64,000 nt of DNA from Cloeon dipterum (lineage: Eukaryota > Arthropoda > Insecta > Ephemeroptera > Baetidae), in contig NC_088789.1 of NCBI RefSeq assembly GCF_949628265.1, forward strand, positions 5,758,886 to 5,822,885, written 5' to 3'. The translations under genes and the position numbers were made by a program. The notes under the pieces were generated by a model. It was not told the DNA's origin, searched no databases, and saw only the letters and a program-made list of their open reading frames with translations. Shown one piece after another: positions 28,380 to 40,870 of the stretch. Position 1 is the first letter of the stretch; every line of letters starts with the position of its first letter.

Positions 28380-28637
28380 AGGTGGGATATATTTTCATTT
28401 ACAGTCGTCTCTGGTGTCTTGGTCTTGTCCTACTCACTCACGGGCGTCGAAACCTAAACGAAAAGACTGCATGGTGGATATTATTAATTAGCGGCGAACC
28501 CTTGTCCTTACAATTAGCCATACTGTGCCGATCGCCAGTGAGCCTGTGTGCGATTCGGAGGCAAGAAAGCGCGACGAGTAACAGGCGGATCCGCCAACAA
28601 AGAAGAGCGTTGACCCTCGATCACAGCGGTTTGACAG
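28380..28637 (+). other. Putative 5' non-coding exon of Ral
   Basis: GC-richer sequence ending at a good donor (GACAG|GTATGA at 28638). The acceptor TTGTTGCCAG at 28881-28890 lies 13 bp before the Ral start codon. The coding start therefore lies in a second exon, and this segment is the natural first exon. The 5' boundary is a guess. An open frame here (28373-28654) has no recognisable product. Confidence 0.45.
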
Positions 28638-28867
28638 GTATGATACACAAATAACATTTAACTAGCAAATATTGCGCGAATGTGGAGCTCAAAGTCCGCG
28701 CTGCACATCCTGCCTGGTCGAAGAGCTATCATTTCTTATCGACTTCCTCAGCGTTGATGAGTCAATCGTAGTCTTTTCCTCGCGTCGAGTTTTCGCAGTC
28801 GATCAGTTGAGCAATATGGATGGGCGTGACTCACGTCTGGCCTGTCAATTAGCACTGTAAATACTAA

Positions 28868-31171
<2,304 letters not shown>

Positions 31172-31616
31172 AGCCGAATCCCCAATCTAGGTGTGCTGCA
31201 CGTCGATGCTTTCTTTACAATCTTGTTGTTGTGCTTGTGGGCCAGCTCTGACTTTACTCTTTCATCACTCACCATTTTCTAGTTTTGACTTTTGAGCTAA
31301 CAATTCATTAATACACGGTGGGTTCTTCTTGCCAATCTGCATTCCAAGGTAGGAAGTCAAATTACATTTTTTTAGCTATTGTAAATTAGAAATACGCATA
31401 AAAAACTATCGGAATGGATTTTTTAAATTCTGCACTCGCATAACCTCTGGTGGAGGCATTTTTTGCCAAGGTATCTTCTATCTATGGACTAATCAGTGCC
31501 TTTTTCATTACAAAGTTACTATGGTGTTTCAATTGTTAGAAAACTGAAATTAGCTGGCTATTTTCGTTACAATTTTACTGCGAAAATTCTCATTGGCGTA
31601 CATGTTTCACTCTCAG

Positions 31617-31721
31617 GTGTTTTGTGAGCTGCTACAGAAAATTGCCAAGCGCAAGGCTGCTGAAGAGGTGACCAACAACAAGGAAGACAAGGCCACCAAA
31701 AAGTGTTGTGTTATTATGTGA
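31617..31721 (+). CDS. Ral: Alternative last exon of Ral (CaaX CVIM)
   Basis: After a good acceptor (TTTCACTCTCAG) a 34-codon exon plus stop reads VFCELLQKIAKRKAAEEV, then a Lys/Asn/Asp-rich linker, ending KKCCVIM. It starts in the same phase and with the same residue (V) as the 31055-31171 exon. VFCELLQKIAKRK aligns with [13 protein letters not shown] of that exon, that is, the end of the last G-domain helix. Joining it after 30911 gives a 197-residue Ral with a tail ending CCVIM, a likely farnesylated CaaX with an extra cysteine for palmitoylation. Use of the exon is inferred; its conservation to the exact CaaX end argues strongly that it is real. Confidence 0.8.
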   Translation: MFCELLQKIAKRKAAEEVTNNKEDKATKKCCVIM

Positions 31722-33043
31722 AAGAAAAATCATTCCCCAATGTACTGAAATCGCATGCGCCTTTTTTTCTACAAAGCAACATCGAGACAACCGACGCATT
31801 TCCGGCAATTCAACAGATATTTCACTGTTCTTTCAACCAAATCTTGGGGTCCATCAAATGGAGCCTTGCTTTACACTAATTTTCCACTTGTGTACATATG
31901 AACCCTCTATGATTTGTAACTTATTTTTAATAGGTTTGTTTCGCACACTCAAAATTTTAATGTTGAAAGAAGCTTCCTCTGTAATTACGGCTAAATCAAC
32001 TGATTTTTTATCACTTTATCATATTAATATTATTTATATTATGTAATAAGATATCTGATTTATTAAAAAGTTGTAAAGTAGATCTGATGAGCATTATTTC
32101 TCAATTGAATTAACCAAAGTAAAGAATTAACCAGGAATAGAAAACATGAAAATTAAGTAAAAGATTTCACATTACCACTACAGGTGTGTGTAACAAATAA
32201 TGGATCATAAGGGAATTCTCAAAGGTTTTCAAACTAAAATAATATAATGTGTGTTTCTCCACATTAATGATATGAATGCAATGGATTTTATAAAATGGAA
32301 CGACCATTAAAAATTAGAGCTCTTCCCAAAGGAAATTATTCCGGAAAAAGTAGGTCTAAAGATTCAAATGTAATTCTCTTAATGCTCTTTTACATAAGTT
32401 ATAAAAGTTGACATAATATAAATGCATTAAATATTATTGTTAGACGAATCGTAGAGTCCTATTTTTTAATTTTTGCCAATTTAAAAATATTTTCATTATA
32501 ATAGCACTGTTATTCTCAATTGAAATAATATTAGAGCACAGACGACCCATGGCATGTTTCCACCATGCTGAAAATAAGAGAGCTTCGCCTTTACTTTCTA
32601 ATGTTAAAATCAGAAACGCGCTCGCGCTTCTCCTGTGTAAATTATGGCGCGCTTTTCCAGCATCGGTAACCTCATAAAAAAACCAGTTATGTTTTTTGTC
32701 TGATTTTCTTTTTATTTGAGATAATATTTGATATATTATTAAGTAATATATATTAATCTTAAAATCAATAAAATTACAAATTTATAAGTAATCTCGAGAT
32801 ATTTTTCGTACGTATTGTGAGTAAAGTTGATATTGTGTTAATGTTGGTTAAACTGCGATAAGGAAGGGGAAGGAGAAGCATGGTGGTTATTTAGTTTCAG
32901 CAGTAAATATTACTGAAGTGACCGGCAAATAATCTTTTATATTTCCATATTTTCTGGATTTTTGTCAGTACATTCACTGCGAGTTGTGAGTACGAACACA
33001 AAGAATTGTTATAGATTTTCCAATCAATTTGGACGAAGTCAAA
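31722..33043. other. Ral 3' UTR and SSRP1 upstream region
   Basis: AT-rich. ATTAAA at about 32062-32067 may end Ral transcripts using the second terminal exon. The right part must hold the SSRP1 promoter and 5' UTR. No additional gene is seen. Confidence 0.4.
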
Positions 33044-36000
33044 ATGGATTTCCTCGAATATTCGGAAATCCAAACCGAAATTAAAGGAGCCATTGTAAGT
33101 CACTTGGAGTTTTGAATTGCATTTTCGTTTATACTTCATAACTCGTGATACTCTTATTTACAGACACCCGGAAAGCTTAAATTTACAGATCAACATATAA
33201 TTTTCAAAAACAGTAAGACTGGGAAAGTGGAGCAGATCAGTGGCTCTGATGTTGAAGTTGCCAACTGGCAGAAACACGTCGGTTGCTGGGGAATCCGTCT
33301 TTTTTTGAAAAATGGCAACTTGCACAGATTCATTGGCTTCAGAGAGCAGGTAAATGATTCGATAATTATCACAATTGCTGACCGGTAAAGTGATATATTA
33401 ATTTGCCAAACAGGAGCAGGAAAAGCTAGCCAAGTTCTTCAAGAAGAATTACGACAAGGAAATGCTAGAGAAAGAGCTCAGCCTGAAAGGCTGGAATTGG
33501 GGCACAGCCAAGTTTCTTGGTTCAGCCCTGAGCTTCGACGTGGGCAATTACACAGCTTTTGAGGTTCCTTTGAACAACGTGTCGCAGTGCACAACTGGGA
33601 AGAATGAGGTCACCCTCGAATACCACCAGAACGACGACGCGGCAGTCAGTCTTCTTGAGATGCGATTCCACATCCCCTCGAGCGAGCTGGCCGGCGATGA
33701 CCCTGTCGACCAGTTCCAGCAGAATGTAATGAATAAAGCCAGCGTCATCAGCGCGGTTGGGGATGCTGTCGCGATTTTCAGAGAAATCCAATGCCTCACT
33801 CCTCGGTTTGTAAAAATCAACTTCTAATTTCCATTTTTATAATTTCATTCCTCTTTCAGTGGTCGCTACGACATCAAGGTGTTCCCCACTTTTTTCCAAT
33901 TGCACGGCAAGACTTTCGACTACAAAATCCCCATGTCGACGGTGCTGCGACTGTTTATTTTGCCACATAAGGATGGTCGGCAGATGTTCTTCGTGGCTTC
34001 ACTAGATCCCCCCATCAAGCAGGGCCAGACCCGTTACCACTTCCTTGTCTTCTCATTTGGTCCTGATGAGGAAACAACTATTGATCTGCCAATGTCTGAG
34101 TAAGAATTCTATCCTATTAATTGTAATATTTCTTTGAACATCTGCCCTTAAAATATGCAAAAACTAAATGTAATTTATGATTATGCTACCTTACCAAGAA
34201 ATGGACAGATTGAAATAATTTATTTTGGTCTTTTGCAGGGAAGAGTTGAAGGAGAAATACGATGGGAAGCTCTCCAAAGAACTGTCAGGCTCAACCTGCG
34301 AGGTTCTCAGCAAAATAATGAAGTGCATGACTGGAAGGAAAATAACTATGCCTAACACATTTGTCGGGTGAGATACTGATATTTTAATTTTGACAATTCT
34401 TTTCCTTCTACCAACCTGTTGGAGGCATTGTAACTGTAGTAACATAAAAAATCATGGAAATGAAATCTGACAAAGTATGAAAATTTCAGTCACTCTGGCA
34501 CACCTGCCGTTGGCTGCTCATACAAAGCGGCTGCTGGTTACCTGTACCCTCTGGAGCGAGGCTTCATCTATGTTCACAAACCGCCAGTGCACATCAGGTT
34601 TGAAGAGATCATGAGCGTCAACTTTGCTAGGAGCGGCGGAAGCACAAGATCTTTTGATTTTGAGGTGGAGCTCAAGTCAAGCATCACGCACACGTTCAGC
34701 AGTATTGAGAAAGACGAGTACACAAAGCTGTTTGACTTCATCCAGAACAAGAAGCTGCACATCAAGAACAAGGGCAAGGCAGACAAGCCTAACTACGCAG
34801 ACGACTTTGGTGACTCCGACAAGGAGGACGCGCCGGACGCGTACCTGGCCAGAGTCAAGCGGGAGGCCAAGGAGCGCGACGAGGATGACGATGATGAGGA
34901 GGATGAGTCTGAAGACGAGGACTTCAAGCCCACCGAGGAGCAAAGTGACGTCGCAGAGGAGTTTGACAGTAACGTGTCCTCAAGTGACTCAGACGAGGAC
35001 AGCGACGCCTCAGAGGGCACCAAAGAAAAGAAGAGGAAGGAAAAGGAGAAGAAGAAGGAAAAGAAGGCCAAGAAAACAAAATCTGTGGTTTGTTTGAATT
35101 TTTTAATCTCACTCTTAAGTGACCTTTGATATTCACTTCCTCTTTTACACCAAATTGAATTTTCAAAACGTCCGACCATAAATAAAACTTGGTGTTGCAG
35201 TCTGAAAAGCCAAGGAAGAAGAAGGAAAAGAAGGAAGACGACGGAAAGCCAAAGAGGCCTATGTCTGCCTACTTCCTCTGGTTTAATAGCAACAGGGAAA
35301 ATATCAAGAAGAAGTACCCTGGAATCTCCGTTACGGAAGTGGCTAAGAAGGCTGGCGAGATGTGGAAAGAGCTCACCGATAAATCGGTGGGTACCCTGCT
35401 TTTGTTGTTGGTGGAACGTTTACTGTGTGTAGTCGCTTGTTGCTTTGCATGAAATTTGCTGTTATAATTCAAGCGGGAAGACAAAAGACTGATTAAGGCT
35501 GATCGCATGCGGATGTTGAAATGCCAAGAATTTCTAGCTAGGCATAGGCAAAGCAGGCTAGGTAAATTTCTGTCCAGACTAGGACGAGCCGATCCGATCT
35601 CAGTTTCAGTTTCCCTAGGCCAAGCTAGCTGCAACTTAGATTTTGGCGTTGCCAAGGAAAAGGAAAAGCCGGATTTTTCCATTAGCCCTGTTGATGATGA
35701 CTCTGAGTCTTCATGGAGCGGCTTGTCCCTGGAATGTTCTGATTTTGACAGCATCGACGAGGCTGACGTGATCGCTTCAATGCAGGCAGAGAAGGAGGAA
35801 AAAGAGCTGCGTGAGAAAATCTTAGCCGAAATGCAACTCAAGACCAAAATGAATGGAGAGACATCGGCGAAAAATACAGCTGTTGTCGCTCCCGCGATCA
35901 GACCCTTGGATCTCGGCCCCCAGCTCTACAATAGTCCGCAGTTGCAAGTGCCCAGATACTTTCGTGCGCCGTTCGTGCCGAATCCAAACCAATTTTCTCA

Positions 36001-36890
36001 ACCCTTTGCTCGCGTCCCGTGGAACTATCCTGTTTATAGACCCTATTTCTTCTATTGAGCTGATTTGCTGCCTGATTTGCATGTTTATTATTTTCTATTT
36101 CAGAAATAGAAGGCTGTTAACATTTTGTGTTGAAATTTATCAGAGATTTTGATAAAACGTTTTTGCATGCACGCTTTGGTGTTTAATTTTCGCACTTGAC
36201 TCTGGCTTTATTTTTGGAAACACGATAATTCCAGGAGTGGGATGAGAAGGCAGGCAAACTCAAGGCTGAGTATGAAGAAGCAATGAAAGAGTACAAAGCG
36301 GGTGGCGGTGGTGCTCCCAAAAAGAGCGGTGGCAGCTCAAGCAAAGCCTCTGCAGCGTCTAAGACTGTCTCCCCAACCAAGGTACGAAGGTTGCAGATTA
36401 GCGTGCGAGATAATTAGTTAATTTGCATCTCCATTGTCTTTAGTCTGGATCCGGTGGCGGCTACAAGAGCAAGGAGTACCTGTCTGATGACGACGACAGT
36501 TCTGACGAGGAAGGAAAGAAGGCGAAGAAGGGCTCTTCGGTGAGCAAACTTTGAATCAATGTATTTAATTGATATTAACTAATATATTGAAAACTTAAGA
36601 AACCTGCCGCCAAGAAACCAAAAAAGAAAGCCTCAAGCGAGGAAGAAGAGAAGTCTGAGGATGGGAAGAGCAGTGATGATGACAAAAAGAAGAGAAAGAA
36701 ACCAGCACCCAAGAAGGAAACTTCAGTAAGCAATAAATTTTTTAAATTGTGATAATGTGGTCTAACTTAATCTTATTTTTAGAAGAAAAAGAGCAAAAAG
36801 GATGAGAGCGACGAAGAAGAGCTGGAGGATGAGGAAGAGATTTTGAGCTCGCCGACTGCCTCAAGCGAGTCAGGCGATGACTCTGATTGA
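33044..36890 (+). CDS. Ssrp: SSRP1, structure-specific recognition protein of the FACT complex
   Basis: Eleven coding exons (33044-33094, 33164-33349, 33414-33805, 33860-34099, 34239-34367, 34490-35087, 35201-35386, 36235-36381, 36444-36539, 36600-36725, 36783-36890) join in frame to give about 673 residues. FACT (SSRP1 with SPT16) is the histone chaperone that opens nucleosomes for RNA polymerase II and replication. Domains in order: POB3-type N-terminal PH-like dimerisation domain ([17 protein letters not shown] onward), tandem PH middle domain ([30 protein letters not shown]), acidic stretch ([15 protein letters not shown]), basic segment, one HMG box ([20 protein letters not shown], interrupted by an intron after TDKS), and a mixed acidic/basic tail ([12 protein letters not shown]). 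The exon 6 donor is either 35084 or 35087. AATAAA lies at 36953-36958. An alternative terminal exon sits in the 848-bp HMG-box intron. Confidence 0.95.
35474..36058 (+). CDS. Candidate alternative terminal exon of SSRP1, or a nested gene
   Basis: Inside the intron that splits the SSRP1 HMG box, an acceptor-like site (GTTATAATTCAAG, ending 35473) is followed by a frame open for 195 codons to TGA. It is in the exact phase needed to join the donor at 35386. The joined sequence reads WKELTDKS then [20 protein letters not shown]. This swaps the third HMG helix and the whole basic/acidic tail for a new 194-residue tail: a basic helix, an acidic Ser-rich stretch ([19 protein letters not shown]), a Glu/Lys coiled-coil-like segment ([19 protein letters not shown]) and a Pro/Tyr/Phe-rich end. 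The predicted isoform is about 709 residues. Codon usage and hydrophilic composition look genuinely coding. A separate gene starting at ATG 35507 or 35513 is the alternative. I recognise no family. Confidence 0.55.
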   Translation, partial: REDKRLIKADRMRMLKCQEFLARHRQSRLGKFLSRLGRADPISVSVSLGQASCNLDFGVAKEKEKPDFSISPVDDDSESSWSGLSLECSDFDSIDEADVIASMQAEKEEKELREKILAEMQLKTKMNGETSAKNTAVVAPAIRPLDLGPQLYNSPQLQVPRYFRAPFVPNPNQFSQPFARVPWNYPVYRPYFFY

Positions 36891-36952
36891 AATCGCATTT
36901 CTCTTACTTGGAACCAATCTCGTTTTAAGTTCTACCACTTAATTATTGCTTA

Positions 36953-36958
36953 AATAAA
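36953..36958 (+). promoter_or_regulatory. Poly(A) signal of SSRP1
   Basis: AATAAA about 62 bp after the SSRP1 stop codon. Confidence 0.6.
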
Positions 36959-37426
36959 TTTTTCCCGAAAAATCCATTGTATTTTTAAGTTACTGATTTC
37001 CTTGTCTCTCTGTTAATCAAATAATGTTACCCGCGACCTCTTAAAACTTGCTAAACAAGAAAATTACTATCACTCTCTACGTCCTCGTTGCAATTATTTA
37101 ATTATTGCAGAGCATTTTGAAAGTATCAATATTAGAGAAAGGGTTTAAAATTCGCGGCTTAGCTCTATAGCTGTTCAGCTCAACGCCACACCCACTTGTT
37201 TACATTGCTGTGGACCACTAATTCGATTGACTGCGAGAGCGATGCCGGTCAAAATATAATTATGCCAAGATTTGGTTTAGCTACATAACTATTCTTACTT
37301 TTATGACAGTGGACTGAAGGAACGATGACATTCTTTTCTGAATATTAGCTTCTTTGTGTAAGCATGTTTAAAATAATGGAGACATTTTAAAAACTTCCAT
37401 CCATGAAATTTTCATTAGGGTGAATT
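36959..37426. promoter_or_regulatory. SSRP1 downstream / TAF6-like upstream region
   Basis: Intergenic sequence of about 470 bp. An acceptor-like TTTTCATTAG ends near 37418, just before the TAF6-like start, which suggests a non-coding first exon somewhere in 37150-37330. Confidence 0.4.
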
Positions 37427-39875
37427 ATGCGGAATTTAGCGATGGAGGACACGAAACGCGAGGTATTAGAGCAGTTGCAAAATGATTTGCCTACCATGAA
37501 TAGCCACAGCTCACCACCGTTTCAAGATCTCATCACTGAAAAGGTGTCCGACACGGTTTTGAACGCCATCGTGGGGGATGTTACCTACAGACTGAAAGAG
37601 ATCATCCAGGTTCATTTTGTAAAATCAAATGTTTTGAGTAAAATATAACGTTTTCCTCGTCAATTTTCAGCAATGCTCTCAATGGATTGCGCAGAAAAAC
37701 AGTTCTTTACTCACAGTTGGCGATGTCAACCAGGTTTGATCAATATAATGATTGAAAATACGTCCTTTTTACCCAGTGCGACAACAAATGTTTTTGGCAG
37801 GTGTTAGAGAGAATGAACTACCCAATGATTTTTGGTGAAGATCACCAAGCCATGCCTGAATTTTGGAACATTGGTGGAATCCTTGTTGAAAATGATCAAG
37901 AAATCGACCTCTGCAGCTCAGTGCTGAACAATACCAACACTTTCACTCTCAACGGAGGACTTTACATCAAAAGTACGTACAGCATATTTCATATTAACAC
38001 TTGTGGATCACATCAGCTTTCTTTTAGATGAGCTAATTATAGGCAGAGGGGAAGACGGCAGCTTGGGCCAGTTGTCGGAGCCACTGGCCAGGTGCTTTGA
38101 CAGTATCCGTGCCATCCTGTGCGGCTCCAACGAGCAGCACTTCAGGGTAATCAAACGGTCAATCTCTTTTGCTTTCTCCCCTGACTTCAATTTCAGTCTC
38201 TGTCCCTGTCGCTGCGTTCCAACTCCCTCCTCGGCCCAATTCTTCCCTACGTTGTTGACGACATCGGTGAGCTGATCAAGGTGGCCAACGGGCGAGACTC
38301 CAAGTTGCACTGCCTTTTGGAGGTCACCGACGCCCTTGTCAGCAATGAGTACGTCGATCTCAGCAAGTCTGTCAGCGTAAGTTTGGCTTAAAATTGCAGT
38401 ATAATTTCTTGCTAGTGCTACGGTTATTTTATTTCTGAGGCTTGAAAAATATACATCTCCATTATGTTGATTTAATTTTCAAGATGATATTGGTATATTG
38501 TTTGTGTCTTAATTCAATATTAACTATAATTATTCAACTTACTCTTATATCCTGTTGCTGCATTTTGTTAATTTTCAACCAATAAAAATGGTTTTATAAA
38601 GAAATAATCTTTGTATAATTAATTAAAAAAGGTTTTACTAGTCACTTGTTTTTAACACGAATCTATTTTTCACTTAGATCAACAAGCTGTTAGCGAGTCT
38701 GCTATCGGTGGCATTTTCACCGAACCAAGGCCGAGACGACGATCTGCGGCGCAAGTCAGCCGACTTGTTGGGCCGTGCGCTACTGCGCTGGCCTAACATC
38801 CTGCTCGTTCGAGAGGTGTTAGTTAAGCTGAACAAGTGCCTGCAGGACAGCTTGCTGCCACTACAGGTGCAGCGTGGCTCACTGCAGGTGCTAGCCACAA
38901 TGGGGAACGCGTCACTGGCGCTTGTGCTTTGGCCTCTGCTGCTCAACAGACCCACCTACGGCCTCTTCCTCGAGGCCATCAGGAGCAAGCCGCAGCTTGT
39001 CGCTGACTACGCTGCCATCCAGGACACATTGCTAGTCTGCTCGCTAGCCTTGCAGGTGATTTATTGACTAATATTTGAATATTGAGCAGAGGGAGAGGAA
39101 AAAACGTTTTTGTTTTGAATTTTTAACAAACTTGTCGAGTTTTGCAACGCTAATTTCTTACAAAAAATCCCTTAAATTGTTTGTTCTAGTTTTTCTTTAT
39201 TTTAGTTTCTAATTGTATGAGCATTATTATGGAAAAAATAGTTGTGTCCAATGACAGCCAGTCTATCTATCTTTATATCAAATCTTATCAGTTAATTTAA
39301 AAATCGAGCTTATTTCTTATTTTTGTCATTTAAATCTCAACCCATTTATTTCATGAGTTTTAATTTAAATTTTCACGATTTAATGCATCAGGCTTGTTTT
39401 TTTTTAATTTCAGGGAAAGAATATCGGGGTGGACATTCCAATCAAGAACGCGTTGTCAGTGGCCGCGCCGGGTTACCCTGACGCGGTCTACCGTCTCTTC
39501 AGCGAGCTGATGGGTGAAGACGTGATGTGCTGCCGGTGGCCGCCGCCGCAGAGTCCCAAGAGATTTGTCGGTGCCATAAGCACGGCGCCAAACGTGGTCA
39601 ACCTTGTGGCCAGACCCTCACACATACGACCGGCGCCGCCGACGCGAAGGCAGCGACCAGCCAAGCTGCCACGTCAAAACGGAAAGAGCCATCTGGGCAA
39701 AGTGTGCTTCTTGGTTGCGTCGCAGGCCAAGCTGCGCAGGCACAAATTCGAGCAGCAGCACAGCTCGTTCAGCGGCCACACTAGTTTTCAGAAACTCTCA
39801 AATTCGAACGTCAAGCTGGGCAGGAAACGGATTGGTGCTGTGAAAATTGTGTTGAACTTGCAAAACGCAATCTAA
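37427..39875 (+). CDS. TAF6-like protein (histone fold plus HEAT repeats), SAGA/TFIID component
   Basis: Seven exons (37427-37609, 37671-37733, 37801-37972, 38028-38146, 38197-38376, 38678-39055, 39414-39875) join in frame to give 518 residues. The N-terminus is a TAF6-type histone fold (ITEKVSDTVLNAIVGDVTYR, AQKNSSLLTVGDVNQVLERM). A linker follows like that of TAF6/TAF6L (MPEFWNIGGILVENDQEIDL). The middle is a HEAT-repeat domain (LGPILPYVVDDIGELIKVAN; RRKSADLLGRALLRWPNILL; QVQRGSLQVLATMGNASLAL), which in TAF6 replaces a second fold. The tail is basic and low complexity. The short length, divergent histone fold and unusual linker favour the SAGA paralogue (TAF6L; SAF6 in flies) over canonical TAF6, but this is inference. 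An in-frame Met at codon 6 is an alternative start. AATAAA lies at 39957-39962. Confidence 0.75.
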
Positions 39876-40870
39876 TTCTGTTTGGGGTCTGATTCTTTTT
39901 ATTATTTGTCGATTAAAGAGTTACATTGATATCTCTATGGGGGATAACAAATACACAATAAAAATATAAAATAAATGCACAAACGATTAATAAATATACC
40001 TATAGCTACGTATGGTTGCCCGCTTTGCAAAACCTGATGCAGGTTTCTGACAGATGAACTACGCCCTTCAAAGTAAATCAAAAGGCAAGACGTTACTAAG
40101 TTGATCACAATAAGACTGGTTGCGTGGATTGGGGGTAAAGGAGAAGGGGCTTCACTGGGATGACACAGTCAGTCATATGATTGCAGGAATAAAAAAATAG
40201 TACAAATTGTTTGGATATATCTTTGAGCATGGCAAAAATGTCGTTTTTCATAAATTAAAGTGACGTATAAAAAGTCCACTGTCTGCACTCCGGCCTTTTG
40301 CTGTAGAAAAATATTTTGCGCAATAAAAAGATATAATTTAAAATCTAACGTACCACTCACAAGACATTAAATGTAAAATATTTCTTATTTGCGTTAAAAG
40401 TTAAGTGTCCACAGCCATTGACAGTGTTGAGGCACTAACACTAATTAATGCCCTTTTTCTGTGGATTCCAGAGTGAAACATCCATTTTATTGACTGAAAT
40501 CTAAAATTGATTTAGCTCATCGCGATGGAACCGATGCAAAACAGAAAATACGTTGTCGTTTCTACGCATATTTATTTTTTCCGTATGCCAAAATGAAAGT
40601 TTCTCTCGTCTAGAATTCACGGCTACAGGATTATCCGTTGGCGGCTTCTCGCAACTTAACGTTTACGCAAATAGCTAACTATTTAATGCCACACGAGATT
40701 TGAATGAGCGGTGCAATTGGGCCGGGTGCAGTTGAAACACACAGACACACGCAATCTCACTTGCTCGAGCAACTCGAGTCCTCTCCTTTTTCAGTCTGGC
40801 AGACAGCAGGCACGTTTGAGACGTAGAATTTTTCCTATTTTCCGTAGCAAGAATAAGGGTAGATTTATTA
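39876..40870. other. Convergent 3' region between TAF6-like and scavenger receptor genes
   Basis: The 3' ends of two convergent genes face each other here. AATAAA at 39957-39962 serves the plus-strand gene. TTTATT at 40864-40869 (AATAAA on the minus strand) lies directly after the receptor stop, and further ones lie leftward, such as about 40568. No gene is seen. Confidence 0.45.
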
